A stretch of DNA of 64,000 nucleotides, taken from assembly GCA_032158295.1 (NCBI GenBank), contig CM063255.1, positions 3,501,501 to 3,565,500 on the forward strand, read 5' to 3'. Below the pieces are notes generated by a model. It was not told the origin of the DNA, did no database searches, and saw only the letters and a list, made by a program, of their open reading frames with translations. A program made the translations under genes and the position numbers. Positions within the stretch are counted from its first letter, which is position 1. Each line of letters starts with the position of its first letter. Shown in pieces: positions 44,945 through 57,346 of this stretch. The stretch comes from Pycnopodia helianthoides (Eukaryota > Echinodermata > Asteroidea > Forcipulatida > Asteriidae).

Positions 44945-45696
44945 TTTGTTCACACCATGCAAAGATTCAAACAATATTTAGCTTTATTTTTGTTGCCTAC
45001 AGCACTAATGAAACTACCAACTGACCCTATAAAATACATTTACAGGTACACCTGTCAAGAAAATTTTTACTCAAGTAACAACACACTACCAATAAAAATT
45101 GTCATAATGTCTATAATAAACCAGTTAGAAAAAAAAAAAATAATGTTCGAGTGCAATTAAACTGACACTGCGTGAATAAACTACAACGATATCATAAACT
45201 AGATTAATAACCCAAATAAGATCCTATCCTGCAACAAACATACCCCCAACCAAACCTTCAAATTAACCTCTACAATCATCAGTAACATTAGCAACAGTCC
45301 AATAAAGGTTAACTAGTAAACACTAATAAGTCCTTTATACCGCTGGTTTGGGATCCAGGATCATACAAATCTTGAGAAAAATAACCGACTTAAACTGCTA
45401 ACTACTTATTCAGGGATTTCGTGATCCCGACTTCCGGTGTGAAGTCTAGCGCCCTCTTTCGAAACTTAACAAAATCGAGGCACGGATTTTTGTCCCCGAA
45501 AGACTAAAAAACTATTTCAAAACAAACTATTCTAACGCATTATTACAATTAAAATTACTGACGGTTGTCCCTTCCATCCCAAATTAAAATATTTTTGTAT
45601 AACTGGTCAGACTACAGCAGAACGATCAGTTGCCATAAATTGGTAGAATATCGGGCAGTTCATCTTAAAGTATAACTATGGACTCATCATTTACGT
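44945..45696. other. 3' flank of the VWA7-like gene
   Basis: Between the palindrome and the VWA7-like stop. It probably holds the 3' UTR near the gene; no clear polyadenylation signal was assigned on the minus strand. Confidence 0.45.
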
Positions 45697-48600
45697 TCAC
45701 AGAAGGGAAACATCTTGAGACTCTTGTACCACTGAATCTTCTTTGCTCTTTTGAGGGACATTTTCCTCCTGGTCTTCTTCCCGAGTCGTGCAGAGTTTGA
45801 CAACAGCAACAATCAGAATGATCAAAATCAACACCACACAGCCAGCTGCTATGCCCACAATACCACCAGTGCCAAGGCCGGAACCAACGTACACAATCTG
45901 AACGATAAAACACATAGATAAACAACCTCCAGTGTCCAGCAGGGTGCAGGTTGGAGGACTCGAGTCAATTATCTAGTTTAGAATAAATATTCGCATTGTT
46001 TTCAGCTCATTGGCGAAATCCATAACATCATTTAAAATATGATACTTATTAGCAGTATTTTGCAAATAAAGTTACAAGATAACTTACCGGACCATTGCAG
46101 ACTGGCTCCTTGATTTTTCCTCCCGCCACCTGTGCATAGAGGTCACTGCCACAAGATGCAGTATTGCTGTACCCATCTGTAACCGTAATGTTCAACTTGG
46201 GACAACAACATGGAGCTCTACGGGACCAGACAGACAAACGTGTTTTAAAAGAATCAATGTGATAAAATTATAAAATATGAATGATTTATATACTCCGGAT
46301 TGTTATTTTCCCCTCCCTCAAAAAAAAAAAAAAAAAAAAAATACGAATTTTATCTTACTTGTATAATGCCGTCACTTTACGGAGAGAGAACTCCTCATAG
46401 ACAATGGACTGGCTGGGGCCAACTTGTGGATCGGGAAGAATTGCTGTCAAAGTCGTCTCATCCGTTGCCTGGATTCGAACCCACCACTCATAGAGGTGAC
46501 AGTTCTTGCTCATCTGGTCTGCTGTGCAACCCCCTCCAGTGTCCAGCACGGTGCAGATTGGAGGAGTCGAGTCAATTATCTAGTTTAACATATTAACCTG
46601 AACTTGTTCAATTTCGGACCTAAATATTTGGCGCATTTCAACTTAGTACAGATGAGATAAAATTGCATTTTCAATTCTTCTTTCTTTTTTTGAAGGCAAC
46701 ATTTTAATACTGTATAATAACTTGAATTCATAATCTTCAAATTTGAGTTTGCCGGAGTTAGTCGTATTTTGTATCGTTGAGAACAAAATATCATATTTCA
46801 CATCAATAGAACACTTACCTCAAGACCGGTGACGAGGATTTCCACGACTGTGACGTCAACAGAGAGAATATTAATGGCTGGAGACAGATTACTTGAAACA
46901 GTCAATGTCACCTTCCTGAAGTAAAACAAACTTGAAACTGTAGGAATAGTTACTGCAGACGGTTCTCAATTTCCGAGGAAATATTCATGTACAAGATATA
47001 AACTTGGTTAAGAGAAAAACAACAAATACAAACATCAACATACGCGGTAGTGCCGATCGGTGCGTTGTCCGCAGCACGGACAATCAATACGCCCTCTTGT
47101 GTCTGTCCAGATGCCAACTCTATGGTCGATGGCTCAACAGTAGCAGTCAATACTTGCACATTTAGTTCTACTGCTCCTCTATTGGCCCCGATGGACACAT
47201 CGACGTTCATGGTGTCTGCCGGACCTTTGTTTGTAACTTTAAATGTCATACTACCTTCGCTTCCTTGATAAAGTTCCTCTGCGAAAGGGTAAAAAGATTA
47301 TTCATAGTTTTTCAGGAAATGTATTTCTGTCAGATTTGTTTTCTTGCGAAAAAAAAATATTTTAGTATTGATTAATGAAGAGCAGCCTTTCGATAAGGGT
47401 ACTCAGCTTCAAAAAACAAAAAACAAATAAAATTTAGACCATTCTTCTTTCAATAAGAAAACAAAATAATGACTCAGATCCTATAACAGATGCTTGTTTA
47501 AGACTAACCTATTGTATAATTTCCAATGACTTGTTCTAACTTGAATGCAACAACTTGAACCTCTGCTGGTTGTGCCCGACGAAATGATGCACCTGTATTA
47601 TCTACGCCAAAAATACTAACCGAAAAGGGCTGGAACAAGAAGGTATAATGTTATAAATATTTAATAAAGTTAGTATAATAATATGTATTTATTATGTTAA
47701 ACAACTGCCGGTATTTTGTGTGCTTGGGCATGACTACGAATTCAAACCAAGACCTTTAACAAAATGAATCCGGGGAAAGTGACATACTGGGGACAGTCCT
47801 TGCTTTGCTTTCGTGTATAGGATTTTCCTAAGTGTACAGAACAAATGTCCACAGAGTAAATGAACAACAGAGCTTGGTGTGCTTTTACGGATCGGCCCTA
47901 GTGGGGTCTTTTACACATTGGACCCCAAAGTTTTTCTTTGTTCAACTTGAACCCCACTGGGAAATTCTTTAGAAAAGGTAATAATAGATCAACCAAAGTG
48001 GGACCCCACGAACCCGATCCGTAAGCTGTATGTGTGGGTGTGATATCATTTTCACTACCTTATGGAGACCGAGAACAAAACAGAACAGGGATAACAAAGG
48101 GTCTCCATAGGGAAATTCTAAAGACTGGGTTGCTCCACAAGGAATTTTGTGCACAAAGTCTATGGGAGATTCTTAACCACAGGGACAAAGGAAAGAACAA
48201 AATATGTCTATACAGGGATGCTACAAATGGAATGTGTGTGTGTGTGTGTGGGGGGGGGGGGTGGGCGTGTCTAAAATATAATGGCTTGAACAAGAACAAG
48301 AATAATGTTATCCATGAGACTTACACACCGATGGGATTGTGGGTAAGGGTAACTTATCACTGGCTTTTGTAATATATAAGCCTACTTTAACTGGTAATGT
48401 CACGTTTGCCAAGTACAATCCTTGAGTTCTGCCTGGGATTGGTTCAACGACCCCACTGAAGAGTGTCTCATGCCCGGATGTATCGTAGAGTCTAACTTCA
48501 CTGATTGATCTGATCATGTCTTGGGAGGAGATTTCTATTTGAATCAATACCTCAACTCCTGTAGAAACAATAAAGAGATAAGGAACTAGTTCTAAAAGAC

Positions 48601-50254
48601 TACTTACAGTACCACAGGTCTATATATCTTGCGAGAAAATTCTTTAAAGAATGTTTGAGTTTCAGAAATTGAGATAAAACCAGACGTGACCAAAGCCGGC
48701 ACTATCGTTTAAAATTACAAAATGTCAGATCAGATTTTTACCTTCAACTGGCAATCCCTCCAATGGATACGCAGTTCCTGATTGGTCAACTTCCAAAAGG
48801 TCAAAGGTGAACTCGAGGAGGCTTTTTGCAGAGACTGTGACTTTGTACTCGGAGCCAGGATTCACATTTTGTAGTTGGAGAGTCCAGTTTCCTTTTGATT
48901 GCAGCAAGGTGGTGTTGAAGCTAAAGACAATATGCTGGGTAGAGCTGGTAAATATATCCGCACCTAGGTAACTCGGAGATCCTTCGATTCCTTCAAATAT
49001 TTGGAAAAAAACCAAATGAGAGACTTTTGAGCGCTAGATGGCAGCAAACATAACAGATAAAATTCATTGTTTACGTAGTTCGAAGCATGCGCACAAAAGT
49101 CCCCCATTTGTTTGAGTTCAAATTAAGTTTATTTTAAAAATGTACTTATTAATTTATTTCCAGGCAGCACAAAATCGAAACAAACAGAAAAAAATTAAAA
49201 CATAAAAAAAATATCAGAAGACAGGCCAGAGGGTAACAAAAAGGCGGTATAGACGATACAAAGTCGTACAGATGCACAACAAGTTGGACAGGAACAATCA
49301 CACCCTTAAAATTTAAAGATTATGGTAATTTTCGCGTAGTTTGAATATTTTGGGACTTTGAAATTTGTTTTCTCAGAAAAAATGTAAAATCTTCGCATAG
49401 CCCAGACCAGCTGTGTATTGAGAGAGTTGAGACATAGTTTTCTTTGGTCACGTGGTTGCTGGACGCCATTTTGAATTCTAATGCAGAAAAACTCAATGCG
49501 CAGTCTGGTCTGGCACCCTGGCTGCGCACAAGCAGGTTTATTTTTTTGTTTAGTCTCTCCATGCACAGCTTTGGCCGAGACACTCATTACTCTTCCAGGC
49601 TCGTGATTGAAGCCCCTGATGAGTAAAAAATGGGTACCATTCTAACTTTTTATAACTTAATTGTTCTCTTAGAATATAGCCTGTATGGGGCAAACTCCCG
49701 GTGGCACAGTATATCGAAATCCCAGTATTAAACATCTGGCACTTACCTTGTGGGTTTATAACGTTCACTGTTGTAATATCCAGTGGACCAATAATAGACA
49801 CGAGGAGTTCTTGTACTGTAGAATCAACTGGTATCTCCACAGGGATGGTGCCATAACGTACTTTCAGTATTGTTACCTATACATACACCAGGATAGTTCA
49901 CAAACTTAATTGCTAATTTAAATGGCATGCTTTATAAACGTTTGTGCGAGGTTTTGTTTACGTTAAATTAAGAAAGCTTAGATTAAAGATAAGAATAACA
50001 GACATTGCCTTTGTTCAATATATTCTTGCCTATTTTTGTAGAACGTAACATATTCTGATAAAGACGCCATTTGTTAAATTACCCTTCCCGTGAGGGATAA
50101 CCTGAAGTTAATTGAAATAGACTTACCTGTGATGCTCGGATGTTACCTTGAATAACTCTCGATAGATCTCTTATACCAGCATTGTCTGTAATGTAGATAT
50201 CTCCACCAGACTTGCTGGCGATGGTCAAATAAGAAGACGACGGGCTTGAGGTTG
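45697..50254 (-). CDS. VWA7: Exons 10-19 of VWA7-like: ectodomain, membrane anchor and tail
   Basis: Exons 10-16 carry beta-strand-rich Ig- or galactose-binding-like segments (SGGDIYITD; KVRYGTIPVEIPVDS; WTLQLQNVNPGSEYKVTV; EVRLYDTSGHETLF). Exons 17-18 add cysteine-rich segments (CTVLDTGGGC, APCCCP). Exon 19 encodes GIVGIAAGCVVLILIILIVAVV, a clear transmembrane helix, then a stop-transfer basic/acidic tail ending DVSLL. The exon 13 donor is GTAGGC, chosen because it fuses TLPVK to PFSVSIFG as in VWA7. Exon 19 may instead start at 45972. Confidence 0.82.
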
Positions 50255-51451
50255 CTGAAGAAGTATAAGAAATAATTTGATTGTCAAATTCTCTTTGAAC
50301 GAGAAATTACACAAACAATTGATAACCTTATGACAATGTCCATTCATTCGTACATCACCTCTTTTACGACGTCTTGAAGGACAAATCCCTGTCAGTAGAT
50401 ACGTCACTGTAACCCCTTTCTCCTCAATTAAAGCCTCAACATTTGAAAGTTTGTCTTTGTCCTTGTCATCAGCATCAGTGAAGACGTACACAATGTTATC
50501 ATCCAAACTACACAACATGAACAAAAATGCTGATTTGAATAACAATTAGTATGCAACATCCAACTTCAATATAATGCTTAGTTTGTAACACAGCTTGGTA
50601 AACATAAGATCACTCGGCGAATATTGGGAAAGAAACGTCTTTATGTTGCTTAACAACATCTTACAGTTGGCGTGCAATATTATCTACTTCAATTTCCAAC
50701 CAATAAAGTTGTCATAAAATTGAAATTATACCAATGCCTTTTAAAGTACTGGGCCTGTTTTCACATAGATATCTATGATAGTAAGTTTGTTAAACAAAAC
50801 AATCGAAATTTAATTATAGGTTTTATAAAAAGATATAACATCTTCGATCCAGTAGGTTTAAGCTTTTTAATGTTAATTTAATCCATCAACTACTTATTCA
50901 CCTGTTTTGAATTCCAAGTTCAAGTCCACTATTAGCCAACTCTGGACAATCACCGCCCCCAAATAAAGTTAGATTACCGATGTATCGGATGCAATCCTCT
51001 GGGTCGGTAGTCACAAATGCTGGACCAAAATCTATTACAGGAAAACCAAAGCTGCGCTTATAACCGAACTCTTATTCAAAACCAGAGATTCGGAATATCA
51101 ATCAAACCTTTATATGCGGGCAGTAGCTTTTCACTGATTCCTTTTAATATTTGATTTGGATAAGTTAACTTACCAGGGTCACTGAAGGGTACGACGACAT
51201 ACTTAGAGGCTGCTAAACACGTCCCTCTGTTTGTGTTGACAATGTCAATTGTTTCTTCTTTCACAGCTTCTATTTCTTCACCCATACTGGTAGTTACATC
51301 AATAACGAATGTCAATGAAGTCCCAACGTCCAGACTCAGCAGCTTACGGAATTTCTGTTCCCCAATCAAGTTATATAGACCGGTATCTGAGAAAAATATA
51401 GCGACAAAATCGATCCCATATTCAACACCCTTAAGCAATAAAACAAAAATG

Positions 51452-51491
<40 letters not shown>

Positions 51492-54400
51492 ATGTTAATT
51501 AGAAAGTCCTGTTTTAATATAAATAATATGTGATGTTACACCTGAAATAAGATGGTTTGACTTTATGAAGCCTAATCAATTAACTTATGCAAACGTATGC
51601 ACGGCCCCAATGGAAACCAGTTTTAACTGTTTGTCCATACAACCTGAATAACAGGTGCAATAAATTAATTTACTGTAAACTAGTCAAACTGTAGAAATGC
51701 TGTTGTATTTTGTCAAAAATGACATTCTGAGAAAAACGTTTAAATGTTTGAGTGTAGCTATAAAGTTATTAATTTTAGCATAAACGGTCATCTTCAGGAT
51801 TTTTGTTACTTATAACCTTTCAAAGTTCATGCTGGGTTCTCACGCTTATTGCACCCCTGAGTGGGTCGAAAACTGCCAGTTTTGGGCTGGGGGAAAATAT
51901 TACAGACATAACACTTTTGACTTTGCTTGGGCGCCCTCTACTTTTTAGATTTGGATTTAGTCACTTCTGCTTAAGAAATAATGTCAACTTTCATACCTAT
52001 TTGTAGATTTAATTCTTTTTCTCGGGCGGGTCTTGTGTTAAGCCCTAGAAATTAGGAAAACATTTCAGTGATCTGTTGTCATTTTGTAAGCATTGAACAC
52101 AAACCGGGATGATAGAAGAAGTCTACAGTAGCTTGAATTGCCGTCAATGCGGCTTGTTGGTGGTGGAAATGATGAGGTGACAGCCTTGGGTCAGAAGTTT
52201 CCTTATTGATCCCACCAATTGCTTCCATAAATCTCGACTGGTCTTTGAATCCACCATGGGAACATTTGGGTGGAATGGTAACTGTGGAAATACCAAACAA
52301 TAATAAAACAGTACTGTTAGGACTTCGAAGTGTAGACCACCTAGAGTTTTCACGGATAAAGCCATTCAGTTAACGCTGCACCATGACAAAGTTGATTTCA
52401 TTCTTCTGCAACATGGAGACGACATTTGAAAATAAGACCGTGATATCTATAACAAGTGTTCCGTGTGCCTCAGCCACGCAAAACGACATTTACAACTCAT
52501 ATTAGACCACAAGAGGGCGCTATTTTTCTTTCTCCAAAATTAATATAATCTCAAGGGGTATATAATTTTGGAATAACCTTAACATGAATCTGAAGGAGCC
52601 TAAAACAATACAATCCTTTTCAAGAAATCTAAAACGATCCTTTTTACAAATGTATTAGTAACTTAATAGATTATTGAATATGTTTACCTAATTAGGTCTA
52701 ATTTAAATTTTACTATTGACCGTCTCACTGTCCTACGTCCTATATTTTGTTACGTCCAGTCATTTGTCTGTCGTATAGGAACAAGTATAAAAGCATTTTT
52801 TTGCTTCACTTTGTCTCCTACATGTTGGTACTGCATAATTCAATTGTAAACTATATAATAAGTAATGATAATTATAAATGAATCTTTGTTAAATATGTTT
52901 ATGATGATAATTATGTTGTTGTTGTTTGCCAACATGAAATAAATGTGAGTAACTAAATTTCAGAACAAAAATGCAGAGCTCCGACATGGAGGGGTTGCAT
53001 CCCACTATATAAACTCCCATACCATAGTGCAAAATGCTTCAAAAATACACGAAAAAATACTTAGAAGTCTCACAGCTTTTTACAGTAGAGGGAAAATTAT
53101 TAATTGACTCTTGAACTTTTATTCTCTGCTCAACTTGAAATGGGGAGTCCCTGGGATTGTCGAGTTATTCGCCCTCCAAATAAAAACACCCCTACACAGG
53201 TGTAATTTTCAAAAGGTCCGAGCATCAATCTTGAAAAATGTCCCTACACCTCTCAGCAAATAGGACCATGTATTTCATGGTCTTTAACCCCAAAGGTCAC
53301 ACAATTGGGCAACATTTTTACACTGAAACACTTTCTGTCAAATCTGTATAATTTATAATATTTTCTGTGCAAATGCAGCAAGTAGTCAGGTCTGGCACCT
53401 TGTGCCCGCGGCAGTTTTTGTAAAAACCAAAATGGCTTCTAATCGCAAGTTGTCGCAACTAATAAAAATCACAGACTTGAAACCAAGTCTAGCCTCTGAC
53501 ATGCGTTTACGACTGCAAAGCTTAGTTTAATTTATTCTCTTTTATTTCGTGTCAATGCTTTATTGTGATTCTCCTACCTGTCTTGGTAATGTCTTGTCCA
53601 GACCTGTAACCACCCACCAAACATAACGATGTCTCATGTAGGTTGCTTGAACAATCTGGTGGTGTGAGGCTGTGACAAGACAGACGTATTCGATTAGTAA
53701 AAAAAATCAAGATTAATGGTGAACCTAATAATATAACAATTGACGTAGCCTAATCAAAATCTGTCAATAAAACTGAATGCTGAATGTTGACTTACGAATT
53801 TTCCGACCCTTCACAATCTTGGCATACCGCTACCGTTGCTGGACACTCGGAATATTCCAAATTGTCAGTGATGCCTTCAAAAAAAAAAAAAAAAAATAAA
53901 ATAAAATAAAAAAAGGGTCTACTTTTTGCGATGCACTAGCTTTTGGTTAATAGATCAATGATTATTGTATACCAAATCTCACCAGTTAAGTTGGAATGCG
54001 TCATTACGTAATTGAATACTATTCGTCTCCGGCTCCTTGACTTCGTTCATAGGGTCGAATGCTTTACCTGTGAGCGTTTGGTCCCTTACTATAAGTATAA
54101 GTAGGAGATTCGGCAACCATTGCAAGCTGTAGCAAAGCAATCAATTAATTGAACACGGAGTTGTTGTGCCTGTATGTTTTCTTGTGCCTCATGTTGGTCA
54201 ATATGATCGAGGTTGGCAAAAACACCGACCATCAAATCAGCATGAATTCATGCTTTACAGGCAGGACGTTTAAATTCATGGTAGTTTATTGAATTGGCAG
54301 GGGAATTTAAGCACGTAGTTTATTCGAAAGGTAGCATTGTATTTTGTCATGAGTTTTGGGTATTCCCAACAATTTATATAAAAAAGAAAATCTAAATCTT

Positions 54401-57325
54401 GAAGACAATGGCCGAAAGTTATAGCTTTTTGAAAGAAAGACGACTTATACACTAACAATGTACTAAACAAGGAGGAAAAAGTGCCATCCCCCTCCTACCC
54501 CACCCATCGAGTTAAATATTAAAGGGTGTCATTAATAATGAGGTACAAACTATTGAACATTAAATTTGATAGGTTCTTAGAGTTTTTACCTAAGTTGTAG
54601 GAGGGCGTAATGACATCCGGGTCTCTCCTCAGTAAGGCTGCGTAGAATCTGTTCAGCTCAATCCAGTTGGTGTTCGAGTAGAAACTATGCGCTAAATGAA
54701 GGAAACGACCGCAGTACATACGAGCTACGTCATAGTCTGGTGCGTTCTCATCTCCAACGGTTAGCAGTTGCAGTGTGCGGTTGCGTAGGCTCATCATTCT
54801 CCGATGGCCTGTGAAAGGTTGAAAGTTGGTTTATAACCACACAAGTAAGTTTACATAGCTTTTTTATTTCACAAACTGACTTGAATAAAAAACATAGGCC
54901 TGGTGCCATAAGACTAGGTTGACTTTTGCCTTAATGGTGTTACACAGGATTGGTAGAGCTGACAAAATAGTCGCAGGCAGTGCTGATGTATTGTGTGATC
55001 GACCATAATACATGAAATAACAAACCTGTGAAAATTTGGGCTTTATCCGTAATGGTGTGAGTCAGGAGAAAATAGTGAAAAAAATCATGTACAATTGTCA
55101 GCAAGTGAACACATTTCCTTAATTTTTGTTGTAAAAACCGAAATCAGCTGTTGCGGTTTATTTTTGGGGTTTTAGAAACAGTTTTCTTGAATATATGACT
55201 TCATTTCAGGTAGAAATATTTCACAGAAAAAAAATATGTTTAAGTATGAACTTAAAAATCAGTAAGCTTTCAGACTAAAATTAAACAATGAGTTTTTGTA
55301 TCCTTAGCAATCATGCCATGTCGAGTGGTAAAGGTTTTAACCCTCGGGGAAGCAACGTGGTGAAAAAATTCTCCACATATTCCAAATATGGTCATAATTT
55401 TTTTTTCAATGGGCCAAAAAAGCCACGATTTTTTGTATTCGACACTCCTTGTATACACCACAAGCCTGTAGACTCCCATTGGCCAGGCTGTAACCACTGC
55501 CGAGTAAGAATTATTGAATGACAGCAGTCCCAAGGGACAGCTATGCCCTTGGGAATTGTAACTTGATATCTTAGTGATCCAACTCCTTGTGCCATTATCT
55601 CTTTGTGTCAACCCTGTGCCACCCAGAGCTAAAACAGGTCGTAAATAACACACACTGCTGGCCCAGACAAAGGCCCTGTGGGGATTAAAATTGCTTTGGG
55701 CTTGTAGGAGGGGGTCATTGACCTACAAAACTGGGTGGGGAAAAAATTCTCCACTTGGATCCACCGGGTTATACAGAAGGGCCCGCTGCTCCGAGTTAAT
55801 AAGAACTTCAAAAAAACACAAACCTGCATTTATCTGATCTGCGTTGAAATGCCACTCTGCCTTGCCTGAAAACACTCTGGATATGTGAGTATTGTGCTCT
55901 GTTATCGAGTTGATGGCACCTCTGAATGTTCCTCTCGATGCACATGCTAAACACAATTTTAAAAACACAAATTCAATTTGTTACACCCCTGTTGAGACAT
56001 CTTGTGTACTTTCCTTTGTTCCTGCACTTAACATCCTCCCATTATGCTTGTACAAAAAAAACATTCCTTGTGGAGGAAACCAGTCTTTAGAATTCCCCCA
56101 TGGATGCCTTTTGTTGTCTCTTTTTTGTTCTGTCCTCGGTCTCCATTATAGGTACCGTAGTAAATATTAAGCCAATTGACCTTACTCTGATCGTACACAA
56201 ACACAGCCTTACAGATCCGGATTGTGTGATTCTGCTATTGTTGCTCTAACATTCTCTTTTCAAAAAATTCCCTTGTGGGGTTCAGGTTGAACAACGAATT
56301 CTCTAGCGGGGTCCATTGTTCCATTGTGTAAAAGACCCAACAAGGGTCCTTCCGTAAGCCCACAAAAACAGACCCGAAAAGACCCCTCTAACCTCCTCAT
56401 CTTGCACATATTATACAACTACAATAACACTGATTTATTCAAAGGCGTCACTAGTTTTCATAGTTGCAACTGTTTTCAAGAGTTAGTAATTCCTAAACTC
56501 GCCAAAACATAAAAAAAAGTATGCAGAGTATGGTGGTCCTGAAGAGACACCAAAGACTTGATTGACGTCAATAACCAGAAGGACTTTTTCACAGAGGCGA
56601 AAGTTGCTCGCTCAAGTTTCATGTCTGTGACCCTCTCATGGTCGCGTACATTTACATCAGAGTTTATATCATGTATATATACAACTTTCACAGACTTTAA
56701 TGATCCATCAGAAAGCCTGTAACCTGTTGCAATGACATTCCCCTGAATTATCCTTAATATAAACTGCTAATTATTGCTTAGGCCTGCGCTAAACGTCGCA
56801 CTTTTGCCGAGCCGAACTCAAATGTTTCAGTTCGATTCGACACGGCAAGAGCGCGACGTTTGTCACCGTGTCGTGCCGCTACCATGTAGCACGGCAGGGC
56901 TTGCCGTGCTACACGGCAGTGCCGAACTCAAATAAAAGGTTTGCGCTAAACGTCGCTCTTTTGTCGAATTAAATTCCTAATATTACAACTGTTTGAGTTC
57001 GACACGACAAACGTGCGACGTTTAGCGCAGGCGTAATTAGTCCATGAGCCAATGAAAACATAACATTACCGCCATAATGTTTCAGGAACAGACTTGAAGG
57101 AGTCAGCGGGTCGAGGTTCGTCAAGTTCCCGGGACTATACCGGTCCGGGTTGCTGTCCTCAAAGTACCTTGCTACTACACGGACGATACCAGCTACCGTG
57201 AGATCGGTCAGGGTATAATCCGTGTCTGGGATCGGAAACTGGCCGGTACGGCTAGGCAAGAACGCCACGCTCTGGCTTATCAGAGACACGGAGATCAAAA
57301 CATGCAACATAGCCGTTGGTTCCAT
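45697..57325 (-). CDS. VWA7: VWA7-like von Willebrand A domain membrane protein, 19 exons
   Basis: Nineteen exons join in one frame (3123 nt, 1040 residues): 57325-57070, 55946-55824, 54808-54590, 53874-53796, 53669-53578, 52281-52105, 51386-51174, 51031-50902, 50507-50359, 50254-50127, 49876-49747, 48990-48742, 48558-48386, 47629-47509, 47278-47044, 46915-46819, 46579-46359, 46217-46088, 45897-45697. All are GT-AG with matching phases. Layout: signal peptide, Het-C-like region (to about residue 315), VWA domain with MIDAS residues (about 340-520), beta-rich ectodomain (520-970), transmembrane helix (about 986-1007), short acidic tail. Vertebrate VWA7 has the same order and is slightly shorter (about 890 residues). 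Start is one of three in-frame ATGs (57346, 57325, 57310), all before the hydrophobic leader. VWA7 function is poorly known. No disruption was seen. Confidence 0.88.
45898..45972 (-). other. Partial duplicate of VWA7-like exon 17, possible alternative exon extension
   Basis: Immediately 5' of exon 19 a segment repeats the start of exon 17, including its CTAG acceptor: IIDSSPPTCTLLDTGG here against IIDSTPPICTVLDTGG in exon 17. It is 25 codons, open, and in frame with exon 19. The acceptor at 45973 could be used after exon 16 or exon 18, both of which end in phase 0. Confidence 0.6.
47880..48160. repeat. Dispersed repeat in VWA7-like intron 13
   Basis: GTGGGGTCTTTTACACA, TTGTTCAACTTGAACCCCAC and GGAGACCGAGAACAAAACAG recur inverted at 56030-56380. 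Confidence 0.55.
48235..48263. repeat. (TG)n plus poly-G microsatellite
   Basis: A TGTGTGTG run followed by about 12 G residues, within intron 13 of the VWA7-like gene. Confidence 0.7.
50359..51386 (-). CDS. VWA7: Exons 7-9 of VWA7-like: von Willebrand A domain
   Basis: Exon 7 encodes LTFVIDVTTSMGEEI, with the DxTxS MIDAS motif in place (about residues 345-349), then YVVVPFSDPG. Exon 8 encodes FGPAFVTTDPEDC and LFGGGDCPELANSGL, equivalent to the GGGDEPEMCLSAL region of VWA7. Exon 9 gives VYVFTDADDKDKD, supplying the second MIDAS aspartate, and ends with a basic SRRRKRG stretch that could be a furin-type cleavage site. Metal-dependent ligand binding is plausible; the ligand is unknown. Confidence 0.87.
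51456..51487. repeat. Poly-A tract in VWA7-like intron 6
   Basis: About 32 consecutive A residues. Other poly-A tracts occur at 14216, 21531, 46320, 53878 and 58364. Confidence 0.8.
52105..57325 (-). CDS. VWA7: N-terminal exons 1-6 of VWA7-like: signal and Het-C-like region
   Basis: Exon 1 gives the leader (MLHVLISVSLISQSVAF) followed by TDLTVAGIVRVVARYF. Exon 2 carries EWHFNADQINAG, like the DLHFDAERL stretch of human VWA7. Exon 3 carries FLHLAHSFYSNTNWIEL, matching the HALQDFYSHSNWVEL motif of VWA7 and Het-C-like proteins. Exon 6 has PPKCSHGG, GGINKETSDP and SPHHFHHQQAA, which align with VWA7's PPGKCSHGG, GGINKDSTSP and SPHH. The cysteines of exons 4-5 (CPATVAVCQDC, PPDCSS, TSLCLVGGY) match the VWA7 cysteine-rich segment. 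The Gln-Asp of the QDFY motif is His-Ser here, so any hydrolase-like activity is doubtful. Confidence 0.85.
54905..55235. repeat. Diverged relative of the AAAGGAACATTAC family
   Basis: GGCAGTGCTGATGTATT, CAAACCTGTGAAAATTTG, CAGGAGAAAATAGTGAAAAA and AGGTAGAAATATTTCACAG follow the same order as in the MITE family. It lies in VWA7-like intron 2. Confidence 0.45.
56030..56380. repeat. Dispersed repeat in VWA7-like intron 1
   Basis: Inverse of the 47880-48160 repeat: CCTTGTGGAGGAAACCAGTC, TCCTCGGTCTCC, GGGTTCAGGTTGAACAA. Confidence 0.55.
56782..57032. mobile_element. MITE-like element in VWA7-like intron 1
   Basis: Ends GCCTGCGCTAAACGTCGCAC and the inverse GTGCGACGTTTAGCGCAGGC. The inner AAACGTCGC and CACGGCA motifs are also inverted. 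It lies 37 nt inside the intron after the exon 1 donor. Confidence 0.68.
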
Positions 57326-57346
57326 GTTGAGTAAAGATGTGCTCAT

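Noticed and set aside
47050..47268. Plus-strand frame opposite VWA7-like exon 15
   Set aside because: Antisense shadow of a well-supported exon.
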